Origin: UBA7672 sp047601145
GTDB lineage: Bacteria > Pseudomonadota > Alphaproteobacteria > Caulobacterales > Hyphomonadaceae
NCBI GenBank assembly: GCA_047601145.1
Contig: JASGJW010000001.1
Location: forward strand, 558,001 to 622,000
DNA length: 64,000 bases
Direction of reading: 5' to 3'
Shown here: piece after piece, positions 18,178 through 25,867 of the stretch
Layout: every line of letters begins with the position of its first letter
Numbering within the stretch: position 1 is the first letter of the stretch
Notes under the pieces: model-generated
Databases searched by the model: none
The model's input: only the letters and a program-made list of their open reading frames with translations
Told to the model about the DNA's origin: nothing
Translations under genes and position numbers: made by a program

Positions 18178-19434
18178 ATGTCCGGTCAGTTTCTCCGGAG
18201 TGCGTGCTTGGACGGCAAGCGCATCCTTCTCATCGTCGGCGGCGGCATCGCGGCCTACAAGTCGCTGGAGTTGATCCGGCTGCTTGCCAAGGACGGCATT
18301 GCCTCGCGCGTGATCCTCACCAAGGCAGGCGCGGAATTCGTGACGCCGCTGTCGCTGGGCTCGCTGTCGGGCGACAAGGTCTACCAGGAACTCTTCAGCC
18401 TCACCGACGAAGCCGAGATGGGCCATATCGAGCTGTCGCGCTCGGCCGATCTCGTGGTCGTCGCGCCTGCTACCGCCGACCTGATGGCGAAAGCCGCCAA
18501 CGGCCTCGCCAACGATCTTGCCTCGACCAGCCTGCTCGCGACCGACAAGCCCGTGCTGATGGCCCCGGCGATGAACGTCCGCATGTGGGAACACGCCGCC
18601 ACGAAACGCAATGTCGCCCAGCTGATCGCCGATGGCGTCCACGTGATGACGCCCGATGTCGGCCCGATGGCCTGCGGCGAGTTCGGCCCCGGCCGCCTGC
18701 CCGAGCCCGAGCGCATCGCCGCGGAAATCCGCAAGCTCCTCTTTGCGCCTTCGGGCATCGGCCCGCTGTCGGGCTTTCGCGCCGTTGTCACCGCCGGGCC
18801 GACGCGCGAGCCGCTCGATCCGGTGCGTTTCATCTCCAATCATTCGTCCGGCAAGCAGGGCTATGCGATCGCCGAAGCCCTCGCCCGCCTCGGCGCCGAT
18901 GTACGCCTCGTGACGGGACCGACGCAGCTTCCCATTCCCGATGGCGTCACCGGCGTGAAGATCGAAACCGCCCTCGAGATGCAGGATGCCGTGAAGGCGA
19001 ACCTGCCGGCCGACATATTCGTCTCCGTCGCGGCCGTCGCCGACTGGCGCCCGGCCACGCGCGCGCAGACCAAGCTCAAGCTGAAGGGCGGGGCCGAGGA
19101 AAAGGTCGCGCTTCAGCTGGTCGAGAACCCGGACATCCTCAAATCCATCGGCGCGAAAAAGAAGGACCGGCCTCGCCTGGTCATCGGCTTCGCCGCCGAG
19201 ACGAACGACGTCGAAAAGAACGCCAAGGCCAAGCTCGCCAAAAAGGGCTGCGACTGGGTCGTGGCAAACGATGTTGCGGGCGATGTCATGGGCGGGGCCG
19301 ACAACGAGATCCTGCTTGTCACGAAGGCCGGTACGGAACGCTGGCCGCGCATGTCCAAGGCCGAGGTCGCCTTGAAACTGGCGGTCCGGATCGCCGAAAA
19401 TTTCTACGACCCCGAAACCAGCGCGGCGGAATAG
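18178..19434 (+). CDS. coaBC: Bifunctional phosphopantothenoylcysteine decarboxylase / phosphopantothenate-cysteine ligase
   Basis: 418 residues; second and third steps of CoA synthesis from pantothenate. N-terminal flavoprotein CoaC domain (KRILLIVGGGIAAYKS; catalytic His in HIELSRSADLVVVAPATAD; PAMNVRMW; flap cysteine in PMACGEFGPGRLPEP). C-terminal CoaB domain from about residue 200 (VVTAGPTREPLDPVRFISN, SSGKQGYAIAEA; NDV motif in VANDVAGDVMGG). Start ATG 18178. It heads a plus-strand group with a Dabb protein and dut, a pairing common in proteobacteria. Confidence 0.96.
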   Translation: MSGQFLRSACLDGKRILLIVGGGIAAYKSLELIRLLAKDGIASRVILTKAGAEFVTPLSLGSLSGDKVYQELFSLTDEAEMGHIELSRSADLVVVAPATADLMAKAANGLANDLASTSLLATDKPVLMAPAMNVRMWEHAATKRNVAQLIADGVHVMTPDVGPMACGEFGPGRLPEPERIAAEIRKLLFAPSGIGPLSGFRAVVTAGPTREPLDPVRFISNHSSGKQGYAIAEALARLGADVRLVTGPTQLPIPDGVTGVKIETALEMQDAVKANLPADIFVSVAAVADWRPATRAQTKLKLKGGAEEKVALQLVENPDILKSIGAKKKDRPRLVIGFAAETNDVEKNAKAKLAKKGCDWVVANDVAGDVMGGADNEILLVTKAGTERWPRMSKAEVALKLAVRIAENFYDPETSAAE

Positions 19435-19484
19435 CGCGGGCGCCGGATATGGCCTAGGGAGCCGCCAGCTCCTAGGTCAATTGC

Positions 19485-19769
19485 ATGATCCGCCACATCG
19501 TCTTTTTCACCCTGAAGGACCCGCGCGAAGCCCCCGACATCATCGGGCACCTGAAGCGCCTCGGGACCATTCCGGGCTCGACGCTGTTCGAGGTCACCCA
19601 GAACCGCAAGGCCGACTTGTTCGCCAACGACATCGATATCGTCGTCTACTCCGAATTCCCGAACATCGACGCGCTGCATGCTTACAAGAAGCATCCGACC
19701 TACATGGACGTGACCAACACGGTCCGCCCACGCCGCGAACTCCGTTTCGCCGCCGACGTCGAAGCCTGA
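19485..19769 (+). CDS. Dabb-family (stress-responsive A/B barrel) protein
   Basis: 94 residues: MIRHIVFFTLKD at the N-terminus, YSEFPNIDALHAYKKHPTY in the middle. This is the classic dimeric alpha/beta-barrel Dabb pattern. Cytoplasmic; biochemical role unknown. Between coaBC (51 bases) and dut (93 bases) on the same strand. Confidence 0.85.
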   Translation: MIRHIVFFTLKDPREAPDIIGHLKRLGTIPGSTLFEVTQNRKADLFANDIDIVVYSEFPNIDALHAYKKHPTYMDVTNTVRPRRELRFAADVEA

Positions 19770-19861
19770 ATTTGCAAGTCCTGATCTGTGGACAGCGGGC
19801 GGCGGCGCTCGCCCTCGCCCGTTCCCCGCGCTAGTCATGGCCTCCTGACCGGAGCCGTTCC

Positions 19862-20314
19862 ATGACTGTCACCATTCGCATCGCCACGCTTGCCCATCAT
19901 GAAGGCCTGCTGCTCCCGGCCTACGAAACGGCCGACGCCGCCGGCATGGACCTGCGCGCCGCCGTTCCGGAGCAGGAGCCAATGATGCTCGCACCCGGCG
20001 AACGGGCAATGGTGCCGACCGGCCTCACCATGGCGCTGCCGCCCGGCTACGAGGCTCAGGTTCGCCCGCGCTCCGGGCTCGCCGCCAAGTTCGGCGTTAC
20101 CTGTCTCAACTCGCCGGGCACGATCGACGCAGACTATCGCGGCGAGGTGAAAGTCATCCTGATCAACCACGGCAAGGACCCATTCGTGATCAAGCGCGGC
20201 GAGCGCATCGCCCAGATGGTGATCGCTCCGGTCACGCGCGCCACGCTCGATCTCGTCGACAAGCTGGATGAAACGCAGCGAGGAACCGGCGGCTTCGGCT
20301 CGACTGGTCGCTAG
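19862..20314 (+). CDS. dut: Deoxyuridine 5'-triphosphate nucleotidohydrolase
   Basis: 150-residue trimeric dUTPase that hydrolyses dUTP to dUMP and PPi. All five motifs are visible: AAGMDLRA (1), PRSGLAAKFGV (2), GTIDADYRGEVKVILIN (3), RIAQMVIAP (4) and RGTGGFGSTGR (5). It overlaps the convergent helicase gene by 4 bases. Confidence 0.96.
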   Translation: MTVTIRIATLAHHEGLLLPAYETADAAGMDLRAAVPEQEPMMLAPGERAMVPTGLTMALPPGYEAQVRPRSGLAAKFGVTCLNSPGTIDADYRGEVKVILINHGKDPFVIKRGERIAQMVIAPVTRATLDLVDKLDETQRGTGGFGSTGR

Positions 20315-21690
20315 CCTTTCAGTTCGAGCTCCGGCTTCGCCATGTCGGCGAGCAGGAAGTGTTCGGTGTCGCTGACGGGCGTGAGCTGACCGAAATCGAA
20401 CGCGGAACGGTCGATGATGATGTCGCGCGGACGCAGCGGTCGCGACAGCTCCAGCCCTTCCAGCGACCGGCAGCGCGAGAATGCGACATAGGCCTGACCG
20501 TGTGCGAACATGCCCCGGTCGAAATCGATATGCACGCGATCAAGCGTCATGCCCTGGCTCTTGTGTATGGTTGTCGCATAAGCGAGCCGCAACGGCAGCT
20601 GCTTGAACGAACCCACCACCGAGCGCGAGACCGACTTGGAATTCGCATCGAACTCGTAGCGGAATTTTTCCCACGCCTGCTGCGCGACGCGATGCACCTC
20701 GCCATTGATCTTCACGAAGCAGTCCGTGTCGCCGAGCCCCTGCACCACGCCCAGCGATCCATTGACCCACCGCCCCGATGGATCGTTGCGGATCATCATC
20801 ACGCGAGCGCCCTGCTTCAGCTCGAGCACTTCCTCGGTCGGGAACGCCTTTGGCTCGAAATTGCCCTCAAGCGCCGCCGTGTAGCCGCGCGCAGGTCCTG
20901 GCAGCTCGGCGAGGCGCAGCTGGTTGATCTTCCAGGCCGCCGCATTGTTCGGCGTCAGTACGACGTGCGTGATGCTGGCTTCAGCTGAGGAGCGATCGGA
21001 GACGCGGGTCTTGAGGATGTCCTCGTCCTCGACGCTCAGCCGTCCGTTGCGCAGGGCGTTGAGAATGCGGATGAAGGCCGCATCCTCCTGTCGGAAGATC
21101 CGCTTCAGAGCCGCAAGGCGGAACTGCCCCGCGACAAAGCCCGGCGCCTTGAAGAACCATGCGCCGCCATAGCTTTCCTGCAGGATGTGCTCGACATCGG
21201 CGCCGACCACGGGCGGCAGCTGGTGAAGGTCGCCCGACAGGATCATACGCACGCCGCCGAAAGGCTGCCGGTTGCCGCGGTTGAGCCGCAGCGAATTGTC
21301 GATCGCCTGCATCATGTCGGCGCGCACCATGGAGACCTCATCGATCACCATGGTCTCGATCGCCTTCACCAGCCGCTGGTTGCGGATCTTCCGCGTGTCG
21401 CCCGCATCGAGCAGGCGGGGCGGGAAATTGAAGAACGAGTGGATCGTCTGCCCACCGACATTCACCGCCGCCAACCCCGTGGGCGCGAGCACCACCGCCT
21501 TTTCCAGCGAATTGAAGATCAGCTGGCGCAACAGCGTCGTCTTCCCCGTGCCGGCGCGGCCGGTGAGGAAGATGTTCCGCTTGCCGCCGACGATCTCGTC
21601 GAGAAGCGGAGCATAGACGTTGGAAGACGGTTCCGTGGTCACCAGACGATGCGCTTCGCCGGGCGGCGAACGCCGCGCTGAGCGCCCCAT
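20311..21690 (-). CDS. Pif1-like AAA/superfamily-1 DNA helicase
   Basis: 459 residues. Walker A FLTGRAGTGKTTLLRQ (about 38-53), Walker B VIDEVSMVRADM, motif III LSGDLHQLPPVV, and C-terminal UvrD/Pif1 motifs LRLAYATTIHKSQGMTLDRV and GQAYVAFSRCRSLEGLEL. Bacterial Pif1/RecD-like helicases unwind 5'-3' and help resolve replication obstacles; the role here is inferred. The N-terminus could begin at the GTG at 21642 (MTTEPSSNVYAP) instead of 21690. Cytoplasmic single gene. Confidence 0.88.
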   Translation of the reverse strand: MGRSARRSPPGEAHRLVTTEPSSNVYAPLLDEIVGGKRNIFLTGRAGTGKTTLLRQLIFNSLEKAVVLAPTGLAAVNVGGQTIHSFFNFPPRLLDAGDTRKIRNQRLVKAIETMVIDEVSMVRADMMQAIDNSLRLNRGNRQPFGGVRMILSGDLHQLPPVVGADVEHILQESYGGAWFFKAPGFVAGQFRLAALKRIFRQEDAAFIRILNALRNGRLSVEDEDILKTRVSDRSSAEASITHVVLTPNNAAAWKINQLRLAELPGPARGYTAALEGNFEPKAFPTEEVLELKQGARVMMIRNDPSGRWVNGSLGVVQGLGDTDCFVKINGEVHRVAQQAWEKFRYEFDANSKSVSRSVVGSFKQLPLRLAYATTIHKSQGMTLDRVHIDFDRGMFAHGQAYVAFSRCRSLEGLELSRPLRPRDIIIDRSAFDFGQLTPVSDTEHFLLADMAKPELELKG

Positions 21691-21740
21691 TGTGCAATGG
21701 CTTTGGCCATGTTTTCTGCTCCGGGAGGATCGAGCTGGCC

Positions 21741-22511
21741 ATGAGTCTAACGCCCGAACAGCTGGAACGCTACGCCCGGCACATCATGCTGCGCGAGATC
21801 GGCGGGCCGGGCCAGCAGAAGCTGGGACAGGCGCATGTCGCGATCGTCGGCCTCGGCGCGCTCGGCGGGCCCGCCGCCATGTTTCTCGCCGCCGCGGGGG
21901 CCGGGACGCTCACCCTGATCGACGACGACACGGTCTCGCTGTCCAACCTGCAGCGTCAGGTCCTGTTCGGAACCGCCGACATCGACTGGCCCAAGACCGA
22001 GGCCGGCGCCGCGCGCCTTACGGCGCTCAACTCCAACGTCCATCTCCATGAACGCCGCGCCCGGCTGGATGACGCGAACGCCGCCGAACTGCTCGCAGGC
22101 GCACACCTTGTCATCGACGGCTCCGACAGCTTCACGACGCGCTTCGCCGTCAACGGCGCGTGCCATGCGCTTGGAACGCCGCTCGTTTCCGGCGCCGTTG
22201 GCCGCTGGAGCGCGCAGGTCTCTGTCTTCAAGTCTGGCCTCACCAGGGGCAAATCCGCCGCCGAGCGCCTGCCCTGCTATCGCTGTCTCGTGTCGGAGAT
22301 GCCCGAGACCGAGGAGACCTGCGCGGCGGTCGGCGTCGTCGGCCCGCTCACCGGCATGGTCGGCGCGCGGCTGGCGCTCGAGGCGATCAAGGAAATCACT
22401 GGCGCGGGGACATCGCTCGCCGGAAAACTCTGGCTGTTCGACGGCCTCAGCGGCGATTCACGCACTGTTGCATTGCATGCCGACCCGGCCTGCGTCGTAT
22501 GCGGCCGGTGA
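21741..22511 (+). CDS. moeB: Molybdopterin-synthase adenylyltransferase (E1-like ThiF fold)
   Basis: 256 residues. Rossmann-type ATP site (VGLGALGGPAAMFLAAAG), LIDDDTVSLSNLQRQVLF, DGSDSFTTRFAVN, and two CxxC zinc pairs (PCYRCLVSEMP and the C-terminal CVVCG). MoeB adenylates the C-terminal glycine of MoaD. HesA/ThiF relatives are hard to separate, but length and cysteine pattern fit MoeB. Start ATG 21741 (MSLTPEQLERYARHIML); upstream codons to 21690 are spurious. Confidence 0.88.
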   Translation: MSLTPEQLERYARHIMLREIGGPGQQKLGQAHVAIVGLGALGGPAAMFLAAAGAGTLTLIDDDTVSLSNLQRQVLFGTADIDWPKTEAGAARLTALNSNVHLHERRARLDDANAAELLAGAHLVIDGSDSFTTRFAVNGACHALGTPLVSGAVGRWSAQVSVFKSGLTRGKSAAERLPCYRCLVSEMPETEETCAAVGVVGPLTGMVGARLALEAIKEITGAGTSLAGKLWLFDGLSGDSRTVALHADPACVVCGR

Positions 22512-22538
22512 CACGCACTTGGTGACAGGGGGAAACAC

Positions 22539-23840
22539 ATGACCGACGCCGCCGCGCCGACCGCCTTCTCCAACAGCCAGCGCCTGCGCGCCATCCTGGG
22601 TGGGTCGGCGGGCAACCTTGTCGAATGGTATGACTGGTTTGCCTACGCTTCCTTCTCGCTCTACTTCGCGCCCGTCTTTTTCCCGCAGGGCGATCAGACC
22701 TCGCAGCTTCTCCAGACGGCGGCCGTGTTCGCGGTCGGCTTCTTCGCGCGCCCCGCAGGCGCCTGGCTCATGGGCCTCTATGCCGATCGCGCCGGCCGAC
22801 GAGCCGCGATGACCGTCTCCGTCGCGCTGATGTGCTTCGGCTCTCTGGTGATCGCCCTTGCGCCTGGCTACGCCGCGATCGGCTCGGCGGCCCCGGTGAT
22901 CCTGCTCATCGCACGTCTGCTGCAGGGCCTTTCCGTCGGCGGTGAATACGGCGCGAGCGCCACCTACCTCTCCGAAGTCGCCGGCAAGGCACGCCGCGGG
23001 TTCTGGTCGAGCTTCCACTATGTGACGCTGATAATGGGACAGCTGCTAGCGCTCGGCGTGCTGATCCTGCTGCAGCGGACAATGCCGCCCGAAGTCCTGC
23101 AGGACTGGGGCTGGCGCATTCCCTTCTTCGTGGGCGCAGCGCTGGCTATCGTCGTGTTCTGGATCCGCATGGGGCTGCGCGAGACGGAGTCGTGGGAAAA
23201 AGCGAAGGCGGCAAAAGCCCAGCAGTCCCAATCGCGCCTGCTCTTCCTCAATCACCCGCGTGAAACGCTGATGGTGATGGGCCTGACGGCGGCAGGCTCG
23301 CTGTCTTTCTACGCCTATACGACCTACATGCAGAAATACCTCGTCAACAGCGCCGGGTTCGACAAGAACGCCGCCACCGAGATCACCGCCGCCGCCCTGA
23401 TCTGCTTCATGCTGGCGCAACCCTTGATGGGCTGGCTCTCCGACATTTTCGGTCGCAAGCGCATGCTGATCGCCGCGTTCGGCATCGGTGCGCTGATGGC
23501 GTGGCCCGTGTTCGTCGGCATCGCGGGCGCAGGCTCGGCCTGGATCGCCTTCGCCCTGCTGTTCGGGGCGCTGCTGGTGCAGTCGGCCTACACCTCGATC
23601 AGCGCCGTCATCAAGGCGGAGCTGTTCCCGACACACGTCCGCGCCCTCGGTGTTGCGCTTCCCTATGCGCTGGCCAACGCCATGTTCGGGGGCACGGCCG
23701 AGTATGTCGCGCTCTGGTTCAAGTCGATCGGCATCGAGCAGGGCTTCTTCATCTACGTCGCCGTGCTTTCAGCCCTCGGCTTCGTGATCGCCATCTTCAT
23801 GCGCGACACGAAACTGAAAAGCGAAATCCTGGAAGACTAG
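22539..23840 (+). CDS. MFS transporter, metabolite:H+ symporter (KgtP-like) family
   Basis: 433 residues with 12 membrane segments. The N-terminal signature GNLVEWYDWFAYASFSLYFAP and the loop motif DRAGRRAAM are typical of the MHS family (alpha-ketoglutarate, proline/betaine, citrate, shikimate symporters). C-terminal half ELFPTHVRALGVALPYALAN. Probably imports a carboxylate or small polar metabolite; specificity not readable. 27 bases after moeB. Confidence 0.88.
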   Translation: MTDAAAPTAFSNSQRLRAILGGSAGNLVEWYDWFAYASFSLYFAPVFFPQGDQTSQLLQTAAVFAVGFFARPAGAWLMGLYADRAGRRAAMTVSVALMCFGSLVIALAPGYAAIGSAAPVILLIARLLQGLSVGGEYGASATYLSEVAGKARRGFWSSFHYVTLIMGQLLALGVLILLQRTMPPEVLQDWGWRIPFFVGAALAIVVFWIRMGLRETESWEKAKAAKAQQSQSRLLFLNHPRETLMVMGLTAAGSLSFYAYTTYMQKYLVNSAGFDKNAATEITAAALICFMLAQPLMGWLSDIFGRKRMLIAAFGIGALMAWPVFVGIAGAGSAWIAFALLFGALLVQSAYTSISAVIKAELFPTHVRALGVALPYALANAMFGGTAEYVALWFKSIGIEQGFFIYVAVLSALGFVIAIFMRDTKLKSEILED

Positions 23841-23847
23841 GCCAAGC

Positions 23848-24840
23848 CTACTTCTTCAGCTCGTTGTAGATGACGGTGACGTAGGCATCGTCACTGATGA
23901 AGCTGCCCGCCCCGCCGAAACGCGGCGTCCATTTGGCGAGCGGCTTGGCCGCCACCGTCTCCTCCAGCGTCTTGCCGGACTTCACGAGCGCCTCAACCGC
24001 GGCACGCGCGCCCTTGTGCATGTCGAGCGCCGCCTCGAGATCGGCCTTGGTCGCCAGGTCGCCATGGCCTGGGATCACCTTCGTGTTCGGCCCGGCAATC
24101 TTCACCAGCGCCTCGAGCGCCGCAATGAAGCCCGCCTGCGTGCCGCCCGACCCGGTGTCCACGAAGGGATAGCGATCCTTCATGTAGGTGTCGCCTGTGT
24201 GCAGCACGTCGGCTTCAACGAAGTAGATGAAGGTGTCGCCGTCGGTGTGCGCCGGCTTGGGCGCGCGGATGGCGCGGATGGTCTGGCCGTTGAGGTGGAA
24301 GTCGATGCCGGTGGTGAACGTCACCACCGGAAGCGCTAAGGCGGCGGCCGGCACTTGAGGCGCGCCACGCGATTCGGATTTTACCTCGCCGGTCAGCCGC
24401 TTGCGCACATTGTCGCTCGCGAAGATCGTGGCGCCCGCCTTGCCGAATACCTCGTTGCCGCCGGCATGATCGAAATGCCAGTGCGTGTTGATGAGGAATT
24501 TCGGCTTGCCCTTGGCCAGCTCTTCGATCTTGGCGAGGTTGACGGTGGCGTTGGTGGCGTATTGGTCGTCGATCAGGAACACGCCGTCCGCGCCCACGCT
24601 GAGGCCGAGATTGCCGCCCTGCCCCATCAGCATGGAAACGCCCTGGCCGAGATCAACCACGCGCGCGAACGCCTGCGAGTTCGGCGCGGGCGGCGGAGGT
24701 GGCGGCGGCGGCGATGGAGCGGGAGCGGCCGCCGCGACGGCGGGCGCCGCAGGAGCCACGGGCGCTGCCGCCTCGGTCGTCGCGCAAGCCGCAAGCATGA
24801 TGAGAGAAACGCCGGTCGAAAGAAGCATCCGCATGGTCAT
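23848..24840 (-). CDS. Metallo-beta-lactamase-fold hydrolase, lipoprotein (tandem copy 1)
   Basis: 330 residues. Lipoprotein signal with LAAC near residue 19 (start 24840 or the Met at 24834, which has GGGGAC at better spacing). A Pro/Ala-rich linker with eight consecutive prolines around residues 45-60 is followed by an MBL domain with the metal motif THWHFDHAGG and VIPGHGDLATK. It is probably surface- or periplasm-facing and zinc-dependent. It lies 5 bases behind a homologous gene and is almost certainly co-translated with it; substrate unknown. Confidence 0.88.
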   Translation of the reverse strand: MTMRMLLSTGVSLIMLAACATTEAAAPVAPAAPAVAAAAPAPSPPPPPPPPAPNSQAFARVVDLGQGVSMLMGQGGNLGLSVGADGVFLIDDQYATNATVNLAKIEELAKGKPKFLINTHWHFDHAGGNEVFGKAGATIFASDNVRKRLTGEVKSESRGAPQVPAAALALPVVTFTTGIDFHLNGQTIRAIRAPKPAHTDGDTFIYFVEADVLHTGDTYMKDRYPFVDTGSGGTQAGFIAALEALVKIAGPNTKVIPGHGDLATKADLEAALDMHKGARAAVEALVKSGKTLEETVAAKPLAKWTPRFGGAGSFISDDAYVTVIYNELKK

Positions 24841-24845
24841 GTCCC

Positions 24846-25739
24846 CTACTTCTTGAGGCCGTTGTAGAGCGTGGTCGTGAAGCTGTCCTCGCTGATGAAG
24901 CTCCAGGCGAAATCCTTCCACGGCGTCAGCGGCTTCCTGGCGATCGCCTGCTGCAGCGTGTCGCCCGCCTTGATGCGCGCCTCGACCGCCTTGATCGCCC
25001 CTTCCAGCATGGCGATCTGCTTGGCGAGATCAGCCTTGGTCGCGATCTCGCCATGGCCTGGAATGATACGGGTCTTGTCGTCGACCTGCGCGTAGATGTC
25101 CTTCATCGCATCGAGGTAGCCACGCACGGATCCGCCCGAGCCGAGGTCGATGACCGGGAACAGGTGATTGAACAGGATATCGCCGGTGTGGAGGATGTTC
25201 GGCTCCGTGAACCGCACGATCGAGTCGCCGTCCGTGTGAGAAGACCGCATCTTGGTGACGACGATCTTTTCGCCATTGAGATGGAAATCGACGCCATCGA
25301 CGAACGTGACCACGGGCCAGGCAGGCTCGGGCGAGGCCGCCGCCGGCTTGCCGTCGAGACCGATCGACTTGACTTCGCCGGTCAGGCGCTTGCGGACGTT
25401 CTCGCTCGCGAAGATCATCGCGCCCGCTTCAGCGAACGACTTGTTGCCGCCGGCGTGATCGCCATGCCAGTGCGTGTTCACCAGATAGCGCGGACCGGCG
25501 CCTGCGATCTCCTTGATCTTCTGCAGGTTGGCGGCCGCCGAATTCGGATACTGGTCGTCGATCACGAACACGCCATCCGGCCCGGCCGACACGGCGATAT
25601 TCCCGCCCGTGCCGAAGATCACATGGATGCCATCGCCCATGTCCGTGACCTTCGGGGCCGGCGGATTGTTCTGGGCGAGGGCTGTCGATGCGGTGAGTGC
25701 TGAGAACGCTGCGGCAACCATAGTGGCGGCGAGTCTCAT
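24846..25739 (-). CDS. Metallo-beta-lactamase-fold hydrolase, secreted (tandem copy 2)
   Basis: 297 residues with a cleavable Sec signal (MRLAATMVAAAFSALTAS TALA-Q) and the zinc motif THWHGDHAGG; the second ligand region is IIPGHGEIATK. Sequence is alignable with the downstream neighbour over the whole MBL domain (HTDGDSIVRFTEPNILHTGD versus HTDGDTFIYFVEADVLHTGD), so the pair arose by duplication. First gene of the pair. Divergent from a penicillin-acylase-type gene, so the three may act on related acyl or lactam/lactone compounds. Confidence 0.88.
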   Translation of the reverse strand: MRLAATMVAAAFSALTASTALAQNNPPAPKVTDMGDGIHVIFGTGGNIAVSAGPDGVFVIDDQYPNSAAANLQKIKEIAGAGPRYLVNTHWHGDHAGGNKSFAEAGAMIFASENVRKRLTGEVKSIGLDGKPAAASPEPAWPVVTFVDGVDFHLNGEKIVVTKMRSSHTDGDSIVRFTEPNILHTGDILFNHLFPVIDLGSGGSVRGYLDAMKDIYAQVDDKTRIIPGHGEIATKADLAKQIAMLEGAIKAVEARIKAGDTLQQAIARKPLTPWKDFAWSFISEDSFTTTLYNGLKK

Positions 25740-25867
25740 GTCTGTCCTCCCAAGTCTTTGCGCGAGAAGACCCCTGCCCGCGTGCAAGTTCAAGGGAAAA
25801 ACGTCGAGGTTTCCGCGCCCGCCATCTGGCGCTAGGCTCCTCTCACGCGCGGATGGAGAGCCTCGCC